Made by a program: the position numbers and the translations under genes
Notes under the pieces: generated by a model
Told to the model about the DNA's origin: nothing
The model's database searches: none
The model's input: the letters and a program-made list of their open reading frames with translations, nothing else
Shown: piece after piece, positions 1 through 11,845 of the stretch
Layout of the letters: each line of letters opens with the position of its first letter
Numbering within the stretch: position 1 is the stretch's first letter
Assembly (NCBI GenBank): GCA_028023455.1
Contig: JAQFVV010012423.1
Coordinates: 1,813,273-1,877,272 of the forward strand
Direction: 5' to 3'
DNA length: 64,000 nucleotides
Origin: Epiperipatus broadwayi
Lineage: Eukaryota; Onychophora; Udeonychophora; Euonychophora; Peripatidae

Positions 1-598
1 ACTAAATATTCAATTCTTTGTAATGGATCTTTTTTTTTAAATTTATATTTCTGCTTATCTTTATACATTATGTTATCTCAGTAGATAATTTTCTTGCACC
101 GGCTGTACTTTTTGCCATTTTAAATAGAATATTAGTTACCTTATTATTGATTTTAATCAAAACTGAAGCATCTTCAAAATCTGTTTACAGTTTAAAATAA
201 TTTGTAAATTTAAATTTAAATTTATTGGAGTGTTTTGAATGTTAGCAATATCAACTGTTAAATTGCTTCTTAATAATTTGTCTCTCTAGTTTTGCATCAT
301 CTATCTCACTTCTCATTAATCAATGATAATTTCCTGTGTTAAATCTATTAAAAACATTACCATCTTGAAATACATATTTCATGTTAATAAAAATATAATC
401 TAATTCTGCTGTTTATTTATTTGGATGTTTCCATGTCCATAGTTCATTTAGCATTTTTTTTTAAAAAAGAATTCATGATATACAATTATTCATTTGGTAG
501 TCATCGATTAGCTAGCACACATTGCTCGATATCACTGTTTCCATGCAAAAGCACAGAACTATTCTGTTTACATGGCCTATAGAACAGTTCTGTTCATA
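1..598. other. AT-rich DNA, no feature seen
   Basis: Low-complexity AT-rich sequence with stops in all frames. I see no repeat family, RNA gene or exon in it. Confidence 0.5.
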
Positions 599-832
599 TT
601 AGCTGCTAAGTAGGCCTAGATGGCATTTCACACAAATATTACAGCCCACTTTTGTGCTTCGCAGTACTATGCAAATAGCACACACTTCATAGATTTCTAT
701 GGTATGATGTGAGGGTGTGTAGAATTCAAGTGGTCCTAACTCTTCACATGCATTTGAAGTAATGATTTTTACACAACCTGATGTAGTTTTAGATAGTAAT
801 AATTGTAAGCCTGTCACTGTGCTTCTGTACAC
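599..832 (-). pseudogene. Cysteine-rich fragment, possibly the end of a piggyBac-type transposase
   Basis: A 77-codon minus-strand open frame. Its second half carries paired cysteines: CAIC, then GCNIC and VKCH about 13 residues later. Spaced C-x2-C pairs of this kind end many piggyBac-like transposases as a zinc-binding ribbon. The catalytic aspartates, the usual aromatic/histidine tail and terminal repeats were not found, so this would be a small fossil at best. Neighbouring DNA is more GC-rich than the flanks for about 400 bp, which fits an insertion. It could equally be a chance open frame. Function is not assigned. Confidence 0.15.
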
Positions 833-999
833 ATTTTACAAAAGTGTATGTCTCAGCAGCATTATACTGAAATCATGCAAAAATGTATTCTGCACAAGAA
901 CAGCTATGAGACTACTAAAACAGCTGTGGTTTGCTATTGTTTTTCAAAGTGTAAGCTTGGTTTGAGCAGATGGTCATTTTAAAATGTAATTCTTACATT

Positions 1000-2050
1000 T
1001 TAATAAGTAATGTTGTTTCGTAAATTTTTTTAAAAATATTTTTCAAAATGTCATTGTGGAATGTTTCTAATATTTATATATTTTTTTCTTTGATCAGAGT
1101 AGTGCATCTTTTGGATGATCATTCAGATCGTTAAAAACAGTGGTCTCCCTCCATGCACATTCCAGCGCTACACGCTGACGTGTCTAATGTAATTAAAAAA
1201 TAAAAATAAATAAATGTAAATCCCTATTTAAAAAAACAAACAGGTGAAAGCCTTTATATTTGTTTTTGAATAAATAATAACAAAATTGTAAATCAGCCCA
1301 GTAATGTTATATCTATTGTTTTTTGACCCTGCTGGTGGCTAATTGACTATAACCATTCATTTTATAATTTGCATTTTTTTTAGTTTTTTCATCATAACCA
1401 AATGTATTCACAGCATTTTTATCGTTCAGTCACTTATACCAATACTAGCATTAATGTCTGCCATGACAATTTAAAATCTGATTTCATCTAATCAAATCAT
1501 TTTATACATTCACATAAAAATCCTTTACTTTCTCATCACAATAAGAACTTATTCGAGCATAAACCTGATTTATTTGCCTTTGGTATCTTCCACTCTATAC
1601 AATATATCATCAAAGGTTGTTCTTTTACTTTATATTTATAATGAATCCATTCTATATGTTTTTCCTATATTTGTGGATATGTAGTAAAGTGCATGTCCAA
1701 TTTTTAAATAAATTGCCGCTTCATCTTCTAACTTCTCAATGTCTCATTGAACATTGGATAATTTGTTTTCAAATTCATAAATGTTTCTTCACTTTAAACT
1801 GATTTGCAGTTGTAAGTATTTTAGATAAACTGTCAGCATTGAATGGTAGTATGGCTTAGCAATCAGGATATTCTTAGTGCCAATGCCTTTCATTTCTTTC
1901 CACTGCTTTAGACTTTATAGCTTACTGAGAATAACGGCCATCATTTAGTTTTGCCTTTCATGATTGTAAATGTCTATAAAAAATGATTATTTACACATAC
2001 ATTGATTCTGCCTTTAAAAACAACAATTAATATTTCAGTTAAGAGATAAT
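1000..2050. other. AT-rich DNA, no feature seen
   Basis: No convincing exon or repeat. Short open frames here are rich in F, I, Y and L, as expected from AT-rich noncoding DNA. Confidence 0.5.
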
Positions 2051-2970
2051 TTTCAAATACAAGTATATTGTCTATACTAAATTTAATGTAATTAAAAGGA
2101 ACTTCAAGTCATTACCCCACAGTTATCCACTCTATCTTGTATAACTGGTACACATGTCCACATACATATGAAAAAAATAAATGATCAATATATATATTTT
2201 GTGCTGAACCAGGAGTTATCAGTTGGATCACTTATCTCCCACATATATATACAATCAGTGCTCAGTTTTTATTAAGATAGCAAATCTTCAAACTTTAATA
2301 GACAAGCTTCACTCTTCTCCACCCTCCTTCAGCCATTGATATCATTGAAAATCCAATGATGGGATGCTCAAAGCTCTTGTTGATATCAATATTATTGTCA
2401 TATCCATGTTGACTTTAAATCAATATGACCCTTCACATATATGACCTCAATATGCCCATTTATATACACAGAAAAGGGATGGACAGAATACAGGCTGATC
2501 ATGTAATATTCAAATATAAGTATATTATCTGTACTGAATTTAATGTTATGATGTACTTGTATTTGAATTTACATGTTCACCCTGTATTCTGCCCATCCCT
2601 CTTTTGTGTATTTAAATGAACATATAGAGATATGAAATGTGAGGGATCAGACTGACTTAAGGGCCACATGGGTGTACAATAATACTGGCATCAACAAGGG
2701 CTTTGAGCATTCCATCATCATATTTTCAATAATATGAATGGATGAAGGGTTGGAGAGTGGAAAAGATTGAAATCTATTCATTATAATTTGAAAATTTTCT
2801 ATAAACTAAGCACTGATTGTATATATGTGTGAAAGATGGTGATCTGGACTAGCTGATGAGTGCTGGTTTAGCATGAAATATGTATGTTGGAGATCATTTA
2901 TTCTTTTCAGATTATGTGGTCATGTGCCTTGATTGTATAAGATAGAATTAATAGCTGTGTGGAGATTGAA
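2051..2970. repeat. Foldback copy 1 of the hammerhead-bearing repeat family
   Basis: Two arms in inverted orientation, about 2112-2507 and 2540-2965, meet near 2530. The left arm reads the complement of the right arm, which carries the landmarks of the family: GCACTGATTGTATATATGTG, then CTGATGA, then GCTGGTTTAGCATGAAATAT. The central segment TTCAAATAYAAGTATATT occurs at 2053 and again at 2509. The left unit is therefore also repeated directly with a period of about 457 bp. The right arm ends in a B-box-like GAGTTCAATTCCC near 2980. The arms are diverged, so this is an old copy. Confidence 0.75.
2849..2890 (+). ncRNA. Decayed hammerhead-like motif in the right arm of copy 1
   Basis: The core CTGATGA (2853-2859) is followed by a stem-loop GTGCT-GGTTT-AGCAT (2860-2874) and GAAA (2875-2878). 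The flanks CTAG (2849-2852) and TTGG (2887-2890) can pair with G-U wobbles. The residue at the cleavage position is G (2886), which the hammerhead rule NUH does not allow, so this copy is probably inactive. It matters because its stem II closes with a G-U pair where other copies show a U-U mismatch. Confidence 0.4.
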
Positions 2971-2989
2971 AGTCTGAGTTCAATTCCCA

Positions 2990-4835
2990 TCTAATTAAGA
3001 GGTAATCAAAAAGAAAGCTCATAAACTTAGAGTTAAATCACCCATAAAACTTACTATGCTGATAAATATACGATGCTTAGCAGCGTGTTCACGTTTATTT
3101 ACCCTATGAATAATTTCACAGTGTTAAAAGCTATAATAACAAGAACGTAAGCAATGGACACTAGAAAATTGACTTGCTATTTGATCTGCGCTGCTGCTTT
3201 AAGATCTCAAAGACTAATCAAAGTCTTTTTCACTTTTCAGCAAACTTTTTCTACGTGAATGCTTAGTCATTTTTTATTATATCAAAAATATTTTATTTTA
3301 TTTTAGCCATTCAGTTAGATTTTTAATTTAATACAAATAAAATACATTCAACTTTATATATATATATATTCTCGCACATATAATCTTCTTTTAATTTCAC
3401 CTATCTTTTACTCATATAATCTTTATTTCTAGAAACCACAATTAATTTTATTACATTTTAAATACTTAATAGTAAACATTGGGAGAAAAAAAATCTCATC
3501 TCAACCCTAATCAGATCTTTTCAAGCTAAGTTATGTTAAAACAAATATTTTTTTATTTTTGTCGGAATTATTATTAATAGGTTGATTTGCATTTTTATAT
3601 TCACTATTATAATTATGGCACGAAATAGTAAAAACATAGAAAATTAACATGATTTTAATGTAGGAAAAAGTGCTAATTTTGTAGCAGATAATGTTTGATG
3701 GTGATATATAGATGTAGATTAAATTAAAAGCAAGCCAGATTTTTTTTTTCTGTCAGGTTTGTTGTTAATAATATAATTTACATTTCTATATCTCATTAAT
3801 GTAATAAATTCATGAAATGTAAATAATATATATTTGCATATTAATATTTTATTTTGTTTATTGCAGTTGTATTTATTTATTTCAGTTTATTTTATTTTGT
3901 AATCTTCTTTATGCATTTTTATTAGCTAATAAAAAATATTAAATATTTGTTGTAGTAAAATTATAATTGAAAATTATTGAATAAATTATGTGATAATAAA
4001 GTTCTGTTTGCAGATGTGTCATAATTTTAATAAAAGTTATATATAACTTTTTTGTAATAAAAAAACTTTTACATTTGCACACACACACATATATATATAT
4101 TTATATGCTTGATGAATGATCTTAAGGGGAAAATGGATATAAATTTGTGAAGAATAGTGCAAAAATATCATGTGATGTGTTATGCAGAAGCTACATTGGA
4201 GTAGATGATGTATGATAATGGTGATGATATATAGTATATGTAAGTAAATGCATGTTCACACATTAATTTAAATTAATTTTATTTTACCATATTAGTGCTA
4301 AGAGATTCAATCTTCTTTTTCTTGCTTATGTTGGAAAACTATTTTGAAAAAACATTATTATATGCTATATGGCTGCAGAGAGGAGTTTACTGTTAACTGA
4401 AAAGAAATCTTGGATTTTTCATTGAGGCCTTAAAAAAACCGATCAGAGTTGTCATTGCAGTTATTATTACTATGTGATTATTCATACATAAAATGAATAT
4501 AGATGTCCTGTTCACCAATATACATTAACCATTGTGGTACTCAATTTATGATCAAGAACCATAATGGTCTCTTTTTTTCATTTTCCTGATGTGAATGATC
4601 TTTTTTTATATAGATATTTACAAATCAGACAAAACTAAATTATGGCTCCTATTCTCTGAACACTGTAAAGTTATTAGCCACTACAGTGGTTGGAGAACAA
4701 AGGCAGAGGCACTAAGCATCCCCCAGTTGCAGACTCAAGCTGCCATTCAATGATTACCTTTTATTTAAGGATTTAAAATTGATGACTTTAAAGTGAAGAA
4801 ACATTTCATGAATTGAAAGCAGTCTAATATTAAAT
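2990..4835. other. AT-rich DNA with short microsatellites
   Basis: Nothing gene-like. It contains a TA run near 3352-3370 and an (AC)n(AT)n run near 4079-4101. Confidence 0.5.
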
Positions 4836-4839
4836 GAGA

Positions 4840-6437
4840 TTTTATTGTACTTTGAGAAGAAAAGATGAAGAGACAATATACTTTACTACAAATCCATAAA
4901 TATTGGAGACACATGAAGAGTGGGTTTCATTATAAATAAAAAGTGAAAGAACATTGTGAAAATTGATAGTGTATCAGAAAGAGTGACCGGATTAGATATT
5001 CAAATTAATTGGAGATGTCAAATATAGATAATTTTGGTTTATGCCTCAACAAATTTTTATTATGATGAAGAAGTAAAGAAGTTTTATGTGTAAAATGTTT
5101 TGGTTAGATCAAACAACATTTTAAATTGTCATGAGAAACTCTAAAATTGATAAATAGATAAAAGATAATTGTTGCTGTGGGTAAACTTCATTATGGTGAT
5201 AGAAATGAGAAAGAAACAGAATGACAGACTTTTCATAAAATGAATACTTTTTATATTATGATTTTTTTTTAATTTAATAGACATGGAAGGATCCAAATGA
5301 AGAAACAGCAGAACTGAATTAAATTTTGACTAATAGAAAAAATATATTTCAATATTGTAAGGTTTTCAATAGATTCATCACAGGAAATGACCATTGATTA
5401 GTAAGGTGCATGATACATAGTGCAAAATTAGAGAGACTATTAAGAAAATATTAACAGTTGATGATATTCCTTACATTTGAAACACTCCAATGAATTTAAA
5501 TTAGGACTTTCATATAGTTTTAAAATATTAACAGATTTTGGAGATGGTTTAGACTTGACTGTAATCAATAAGATAACTGATACTGCAATATAAACTGCAA
5601 GAAAAATAGCTAGGCCAATAAAAGCAGCAATTTTTCCAATAATTATACTAGTGAGACAAGATAATATATGAAGAAATGAGAGAATATGAAATTTTAAATG
5701 ACCCCTTAAAAAGAATTGAATAATTAGAGTTTTGTAAAATTTGAATTAAAAAAATTAATAATGATATAAAAAAATATAACTGTGATGTCTTAAAAGCTTA
5801 ACACAAGACCTTAATATTAGAAGAAAAGTTGTTCTGCAGTAAGAAGATGGAACTACTGCTAAAAAAAGAGATGACATCATGAAATGTGTGGAAGAGTTCT
5901 ATAAAAAAAATAACAAGTAACAAAGATGAAGAAGTATCTTCCAGTTATTACATGTTTTAAATTGCCCAGAATTTAAGTGAAGTGAAACATGCAATTAAAT
6001 CTATAAAGAAGAGAAAAGCTCCAGAAAATATAAAAATTATAATCAATATCTTAAAAGAAGTAGGTGAGAAAATAGAAAAAAATGTTGGAAAATTATACAT
6101 CAAATGTGTAGATGATGAAGATGTATCAGATGATTGGAAGAATGCAAAAAATAATATTGATATTTAAGAAATGTGATAAAGAGAATATTAGAAGTTTATC
6201 AATTCTATATAAAATCTTAACCAAAATAATTAATACTCATCAACAATGAAATGTAAATTTTAATAACCAAAAGAATAAGCTGAAATTAAATGTGGTTTTA
6301 GCACAATGGATCATATCTATTGAGAAAAGTTATAGAAAGGTCTAATAAATGAGTTGCTATTACACTTTAGATTTGTAGATTATGAAAAAGCATTTGATTC
6401 TATAAGGATTTCTACAATGATTAAAGTATTGCATCAT
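4840..6437 (+). pseudogene. LINE retrotransposon relic, endonuclease and start of reverse transcriptase
   Basis: Degenerate plus-strand coding traces in several frames follow the order of a LINE ORF2 with an AP-type endonuclease. Near 5100-5250, sequence like GKxxYGDRNE of the endonuclease active-site region is recognisable only by comparison with the better copy at 48.2 kb. Near 5280-5400 comes TWKDPNEETAELN followed by ILTNRKNIF, the typical end of this endonuclease. A 61-codon open stretch at 5982-6167 starts HAIKSIKKRKAPENIK, the usual lead-in to the RT domain. At about 6370-6400 FVDYEKAFDSI matches RT motif A, with its catalytic aspartate. Many stops and frameshifts make it dead. The family style suggests an RTE-like clade, which is an inference. 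It continues at 7694 after an insertion. Confidence 0.8.
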
Positions 6438-6449
6438 CAAGATATAAAT
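6438..6449. repeat. Target-site duplication, left copy
   Basis: CAAGATATAAAT, identical to 7682-7693. It brackets the inverted Penelope-like insertion. The LINE reading QDIN ends here and resumes after the right copy. Confidence 0.8.
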
Positions 6450-6770
6450 AATAGTCAAATATGTTTAAAAATACATATATACAAGCAACAAAGATTACAA
6501 ATTATAAAATTATCATAGAAAAGCCTTTTTTGGCAAAATATGTTTTTTTACCCTTTTCAATATGTCTCCATGATTTAAAGCACATACAGTGACATCTACG
6601 TCAATACGTGAGAGAAGACAGATAAACAAATGGATATCTGACACAATCTATTATGTGATTTTTTTTTCTCAATTCTTTTACAAAATTACTGTTATATATA
6701 TTGAATGGATATATATCCATATATATTAATTAATTAACTATCCATTCTTTATCCATTAACCACTTATTAT

Positions 6771-7022
6771 TTAACTTAATGGATTTTTGTATACATTCAT
6801 ACACTTGTTTTTATTATACATGATATAGTTTGTTTCATATATTTTACGTCTATTAACATTTTTAATATAATCAAGAACACTTATATTATCAATACAATTT
6901 ATTTTATGTCCGTACTGCAAATAATGAACATATAACGCAGATCTATCATCTTTCCTAGCAATGGCATTGTATTCTTTAGCTCTTTCTCCCAATTGCTTTG
7001 ACGTCTGGCCATAGTAAACCAC
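6771..7022 (-). pseudogene. GIY-YIG endonuclease fragment of a Penelope-like element, left arm
   Basis: An 83-codon fragment begins MVYYGQTSKQLGERAKEYN. The YYG tripeptide, the arginine about ten residues later and the following glutamate are the GIY-YIG signature as found at the C terminus of Penelope-type proteins. A later segment YVHYLQYGHKIN gives the conserved histidines. A one-base shift separates it from its upstream CxxC lead-in, which is read in another frame at about 7020-7060. It lacks the reverse transcriptase domain altogether. It is an insertion fossil and is not expected to be expressed. Confidence 0.8.
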
Positions 7023-7062
7023 ATTACAAAAGTTACACCTAATTTTAAAATATAAGAGAGGA

Positions 7063-7368
7063 ATGGTTTATAAAAGGTGTAATTTTTGTAATATGGTTTA
7101 CTATGGCCAGACGTCAAAGCAATTGGGAGAAAGAGCTAAAGAACACAATGATACTATTGCTAGGAAAGATGATAGATTTGCGTTATATGTTCATTATTTG
7201 CAGTACAGACATAAAATAAATTGTATTGATAATATAAGTGTTCTTGATTATATTAAAAATGTTAATAGACGTAAAATATATGAAACAAACTATATCATGC
7301 ATAATAAAAACAACTGTATGAATATATACAAAACATCCATTAAGTTAAATAATGTGGTTAATGGATAG
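7063..7368 (+). pseudogene. GIY-YIG endonuclease fragment of a Penelope-like element, right arm
   Basis: A 101-codon open frame, the better preserved of the two arms. It opens MVYKRCNFCNMVYYGQTSKQ: a CxxC pair followed at once by the YYG core, then LGERAKEHN and, about 25 residues on, ALYVHYLQYRHKIN with paired histidines. In complete Penelope-like proteins this nuclease follows the RT domain and nicks the target DNA. Only this domain remains, and the first ATG is simply internal to the original protein. It is nearly identical to the left arm read on the other strand. Confidence 0.85.
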
Positions 7369-7681
7369 TTAATTAATTAATATATGTGGATATATATCCA
7401 TTCAATATATATAACAGAGTAACTTTGTAGTAGAATTGAGAAAAAAAAATCACATAATAGATCGTGTCAGATATCCATTTGTTTATCTGTCTTCTCTTAT
7501 GTTATTGATATAGATGTCGCTGTATGTGTTTTAAATCATGGAGACATATTGCCAAAAAAGGCTTTTCTATAATAATTTTATAATTTGTAATCTTTATTGT
7601 TTGTATATATGTATTTTTAAACATATTTGACTATTGTATACTTGAAGAATTGGTTTTAATTCTGATTCTTTTTCTGTATAG

Positions 7682-7693
7682 CAAGATATAAAT
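7682..7693. repeat. Target-site duplication, right copy
   Basis: CAAGATATAAAT, identical to 6438-6449. The LINE reading resumes immediately after it as NPGYCHILK. Confidence 0.8.
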
Positions 7694-8690
7694 CCAGGTT
7701 ACTGCCATATTTTGAAGACTATTTATTCAAATGCAACAACTATAATTAGCATACATGATGGTAATAAGTAGATTAACACTATAAAGGTGTAGGTAAGTAT
7801 AATTTTATATCTCCAAAACTGTTTATAGTAGTTTTACAAGAGTATTTGTAGATTAAAATGGGAAGCTAAGGAGATAAAGTAAAAGAATATTTAAGTGATT
7901 TAGATTTTGCAAATGGTATTGTTTTTGGAAATAATTTTTCAGAGATTCAGAAAAATGTTGCAAAAGATATCTGATGAAAGTGAGAAAGTAGGACTATAGA
8001 GAAATGCCTAAAACATGAAAGTATTGTCAATGGAGAAACATTATCAACTACAAATACCTAGGTTGGGTTATTAATACAGACAGAAACATAATGGATGAAA
8101 TTAATCATAGAAGTAAACTTGTCTGAAGTGTTTTTTGTAGAAATAATTTAATATTAAAAACAAATATGCCTAAATATTTGTAAAAGGAAGATTTTAATGC
8201 ATGTGCCTTACTAGTTCTTAGTTATGTTACTGAGACTTGAATACTTAATTGAAGAATAGTATAGAGATTTCAGATAACTCACTGAAGTATGGAGAAATCT
8301 ATGATAGGTGTAACAGAAGAAAATGAAAAGATGCATGGGTAAGAAAGTAATAGCTATCATTGAAGAAACTAAGAGATTGAAATTCATATGGGTTGGACAT
8401 TTTGTTAAAAGAGATGTTAGATTATGAAAGACCTAGAAAAAAACCACGTGAGATGAACAAAATTAATGAATGAAATAAGAGAGTGTGATAGTGTGTTGTG
8501 GGTAAGGAAGGCTAGAAATCAGAGAAACTGGGAGAGTCTTATCCTGCAGTGGAGTCTTAATTGTAGAAAAAATAATGATGATATTCAATTTATTACAGCT
8601 AACAATTATTCCAAATTAATGCTAACTTTTGGTGAGGCAGCAGACAGAAATTTTAGAGATTGTTATTTTCTTCATTAATTACATATTAAT
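7694..8690 (+). pseudogene. LINE retrotransposon relic, rest of reverse transcriptase and C terminus
   Basis: This is the continuation of the LINE interrupted at 6437. YCHILKTIYSNATTII (7700-7750) follows RT motif A as in other LINEs. At about 7900-7922 LDFANGIVFG stands where FADDI should be, so both catalytic aspartates of the RT active site are lost. NYKYLGWVINTD (about 8049-8085) is the usual segment after the active site. IWVGHFVKRD (about 8389-8418) and a final 70-codon frame at 8466-8678 with VRKARNQRNW match the C-terminal W-x-GH and A-x-x-R-x-x-W pattern of these proteins. Many stops make it non-functional. Confidence 0.8.
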
Positions 8691-8735
8691 GGTATATATA
8701 ATATACATTTTTATTAATGTCATCACAATCTACAG

Positions 8736-9926
8736 CAGTTCAGTGGTCTTCAACCTTTTCACCCCTGTGGCCCGGTAAAAATAAGGATAAGATTTCGTGG
8801 ACCGGCAGAAGTTTACAGATACATTTTCTTAAAGATGTAACCTGCTTAGCCTTAGATAAGCATAATTGTTATAACTGACCAAAACAGCACACTAGTTAAT
8901 GTGTATAGTAATGGTGTTGCTTACCTTCACATGTTGAACACTCTCGAGTTGCTGCAGTCATATTGCTACAGAAAACATACAATAACAATCGTTCTCATTA
9001 ATGTGCTTGCATTTTACGTTTATTATTTCATTGTTAAAACATGCAAGAATAAAATATTATTCACCTGAATGTTAAAAAAGTCAAAAGTTTTGATCTTATT
9101 TTTTTTGGGGGGGGGGGGAGGGGGGTTGAAAAATACTTTGTCATCAACTGAGACAAAAGATAGACACCAAAGTTATTTTTTGTTTGTTTTTATTTTTAAA
9201 AACAGGTAACAGAAATTGGTTTTAAAAGTAAAAGTTTTAGTATTTTAGTGGTATACAAATAAAGCCAAAAAAAAAATATTGCCTTATAGGCCAAAAAAAA
9301 AAGTGGCATATTTTTAAACAAAAAAAAAAAAGAAAAGAAAACGAAGCTTGAAAAAGTCAAAAGTTTTGATCTTACTTTATTTTGGGGTGGTGGTGGGTAT
9401 ATTGAGAAATACTTTGTAAATGTTAGAGACAGAACTTATTTTTTGGTTTTTATTTTTAAAAAAAAGGTAATAAAAATTGATTTTCAAAATAAAAGTTAAA
9501 GCCAAAAAAACCCACTAAAAATGAAATATTAAAAGAGAGAGTAGAAAAAAATTAAGAGTTCAAAAAAAGTCCCTTTACATTTTATTGTTTTAACAATGCT
9601 GACAAGCAGCCATGATTGGCTATCAAAAGACAATCGGAGTTTGTATAATAAAAAACTTTTTCTACCCCCCCCCCATAAACATCTGTGATAAATAGAAAAA
9701 CAAATTAATTTATGTATGATTGATTAGATTTTGTTTTTGTTCTGTTACTTTTTTTTTAATGGGGAAAAAATGCGATGAAAAAATAAATAAAAATTGTTCA
9801 TATTAATTAAAAGTTTAAAATCGTATCATTCTGTTATTACAAACTTTCTTGCCAGTCTACCTGCTGACCAGCAGAAAACTTCTGCGGCCCGGTGCCGGTC
9901 TGTGGCCCAGTGAATGAAGACCACTG
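8736..9926. mobile_element. Non-autonomous hAT-like DNA transposon
   Basis: Terminal inverted repeats CAGTGGTCTTCA (8741-8752) and TGAAGACCACTG (9915-9926) are flanked by the 8-bp duplication ATCTACAG (8728-8735 and 9927-9934), the hAT size. On the left, five extra bases (CAGTT) lie between the duplication and the repeat. Both ends carry subterminal GGCCCGGT and ACCGGC blocks. No transposase remains. The interior holds a direct repeat of AAGTCAAAAGTTTTGATCTT (about 9078 and 9355), a long G run near 9106-9126 and a C run near 9665-9673. Confidence 0.8.
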
Positions 9927-9934
9927 ATCTACAG

Positions 9935-10369
9935 TATTTGCTAATCACATACTTTCTACTATACGTTTTTACAAGAAATAAATTTCATAAGATGTTAAAA
10001 CATGAAATTTATTGAGTATTAATTAATTTATTTGAGAGATAATAAAAACTGAAGATGAAAGTATAATTTATGAATTTGATGATAAGTTGGAACATTTGAT
10101 CTTGCAATGATGACAATAAAAATAGAAGAATTTTCAAAAAGTATAAAATTATAGTTTTTTAAACTTGTATAAAATATAATTAATGTTACCATAAGCATGC
10201 ATATATACAGATGCTTATAAAACGCATACATACTTGTGGCATGTATTAATTCTACACTCTTGGTTTTTAACTATTTTAATAAACTTCATATATATTCAAA
10301 GAACACATACATAGAGTAATTCACAAACAATTATTAAATATAATTTATATATTAATTTGTTCTATAATT
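9935..10369. other. AT-rich DNA, no feature seen
   Basis: No repeat or exon recognised between the hAT-like element and the SINE. Confidence 0.5.
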
Positions 10370-10477
10370 GTCAAGCATTGATAGTCGAGAGGTCAGCAAC
10401 AGCCGCTTTACAAGCAGTTGTCCCGGGATAGCGGGTTCACTTCCTGGCTGATGCTATGACACATGAGGAAAAAAAAG
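10370..10477 (+). mobile_element. tRNA-derived SINE, copy 1
   Basis: It starts GTCAAGCATTG and reads TAGTCGAGAGG, an A-box in the style of a class II (Leu/Ser) tRNA. An anticodon-arm-like CCGCTTTACAAGCAG follows, then GGGTTCACTTCC, a B-box two changes from consensus, and GCTATGACACATGAGG plus an A run. Head and tail are the same in the three other copies in the window. No separate body follows the tRNA part. Target duplication is unclear. Confidence 0.8.
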
Positions 10478-10860
10478 AATGATGTTTTACTAAATGTATT
10501 TTTAAAAACTGGTTGCAAGCTATCTGTCATAAGTAGTTTAGAGTCTTTTTTTTTTTTTTACACCCATTTAAAGTCCCCTTTGTTTTAAGTTTATAAATTT
10601 TTCTAATTCTTCTTGAAAATTAATTTTCTTTTCTTTTTTAGCTAGGAATTACATTAAAACTGATTCAGAAAATAGAAACATAGTCCTTGTGTCAAGTAGC
10701 TTATTAAATTTCAGATATTTAATTATATATGTTTTATTTTCTTTAACTTTCTTTAACTTTAGTCCAGAACATATCTGTATATATCCATATGTATGTTAAT
10801 TTACTTAATCTACTATTTAATTCTTAGGCAGTATGTAATTTCTTTACACTGAATGTTTCA
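10478..10860. other. AT-rich DNA, no feature seen
   Basis: Plain AT-rich sequence with T runs. The only small repeat is CTTTAACTTTCTTTAACTTT near 10741-10760. Confidence 0.5.
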
Positions 10861-10864
10861 TTTA

Positions 10865-11155
10865 AGTAAATAGAAGGATTTAAATTCAGGAAATTTCAGT
10901 CTATTTATCTTCCACTCTATCTCAAGCAACCGATACATATGACCACACGCAATACCAAAAAAATATACATAATCCCCAATATATTTTGCACAGAACCAGC
11001 ATTCATCAATTGGCCCAGATCATAATCTTTCACACATATGTACAATTAGTGTTCAGTTTATATTAATATAGCAATTCCTAAAACTTTACTGAAAAGGCTT
11101 CAATCTTCTTACCCTTCCAACTATTCACTGTCAGTTTTATTGAAAAATCTATTGT
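10865..11155 (-). repeat. Single, decayed unit of the hammerhead-bearing repeat family
   Basis: On the minus strand this contains the family order: subterminal AGCTAT-like block, TTGATGAATGCTGGTTCTG in place of the hammerhead core, and AATATATTGGGG. The first core base is T instead of C and GAAA has become AAAA, so any ribozyme is dead. Only one arm is present. Confidence 0.6.
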
Positions 11156-11159
11156 TTTA

Positions 11160-11843
11160 CTTTTTAATATATGTGTGTTCTAAATTATAGATGAAAAATA
11201 TTGCTTAAGTAAATCTTAACTTTTGCTAAAATAATAAAATGTACTAGTCTTTAAAATTTTAAGACTTTCTTATAATTTTGACTGGATAATAGAAGTCACT
11301 GAACTACAGGAAACTATATTGTTTTTCTGCATATATATAACATTTTCAGGGTTTAGAATAACTTATTCACTTCTGTTATTTCATTTTTTATCTATGAGTT
11401 TTTCATAGCATTTTTCTTTTTATCAATTTCTTAACAGGACATTCTTTTTTTCAATTTCCAATTGTAATATACTTCATTATTGCATCTTGAAGATGTAAAG
11501 TGAATATTGAAATCAATAATGTAACTTTTACTTGAGATGCTAAAAATTATTCTGAGATTTTAAGTCATATCAAACTGTCTCACAATGATAAAGCATTATT
11601 TATAACATAGGTTTAGTAACTCCTTACTTACTTACTCAACCAAGTCTTATAGGAAGAGAACTTAATAAGTATATTTACTTCATTGTAACTTTTGATGTTC
11701 TACTGGCATTCATTCTTTGTATGGTCATAAGAGATTTTATTTTTATAATATTTATCAGCTTTGACTTTTTACCAACAATTAATATTTTAATTTTTAATTC
11801 TTACAATCATTTTTCAAATTTTAAATCCATACCGATTCCTATA
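11160..11843. other. AT-rich DNA, no feature seen
   Basis: No exon, RNA gene or repeat recognised. Confidence 0.5.
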
Positions 11844-11845
11844 TA

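Larger units (their letters stand above)
6450..7681. mobile_element. Inverted pair of Penelope-like element 3' fragments
   Basis: Two arms of about 590-605 bp (6450-7040 and 7075-7681) are inverted copies around a 34-bp spacer. Each arm encodes a GIY-YIG nuclease fragment reading outward, so the 3' ends point outward and the 5'-truncated ends meet in the middle. Landmarks shared by the arms are the inner AGGTGTAA, an outer AAAAAAGGCTTTTCTA and an AGTCAAATATG near the tips. The right arm has about 45 extra bases at its tip. A 12-bp target duplication flanks the whole. Penelope-like elements are known for inverted and partial copies; the joint insertion as one event is inferred from the single duplication. 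Confidence 0.85.
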
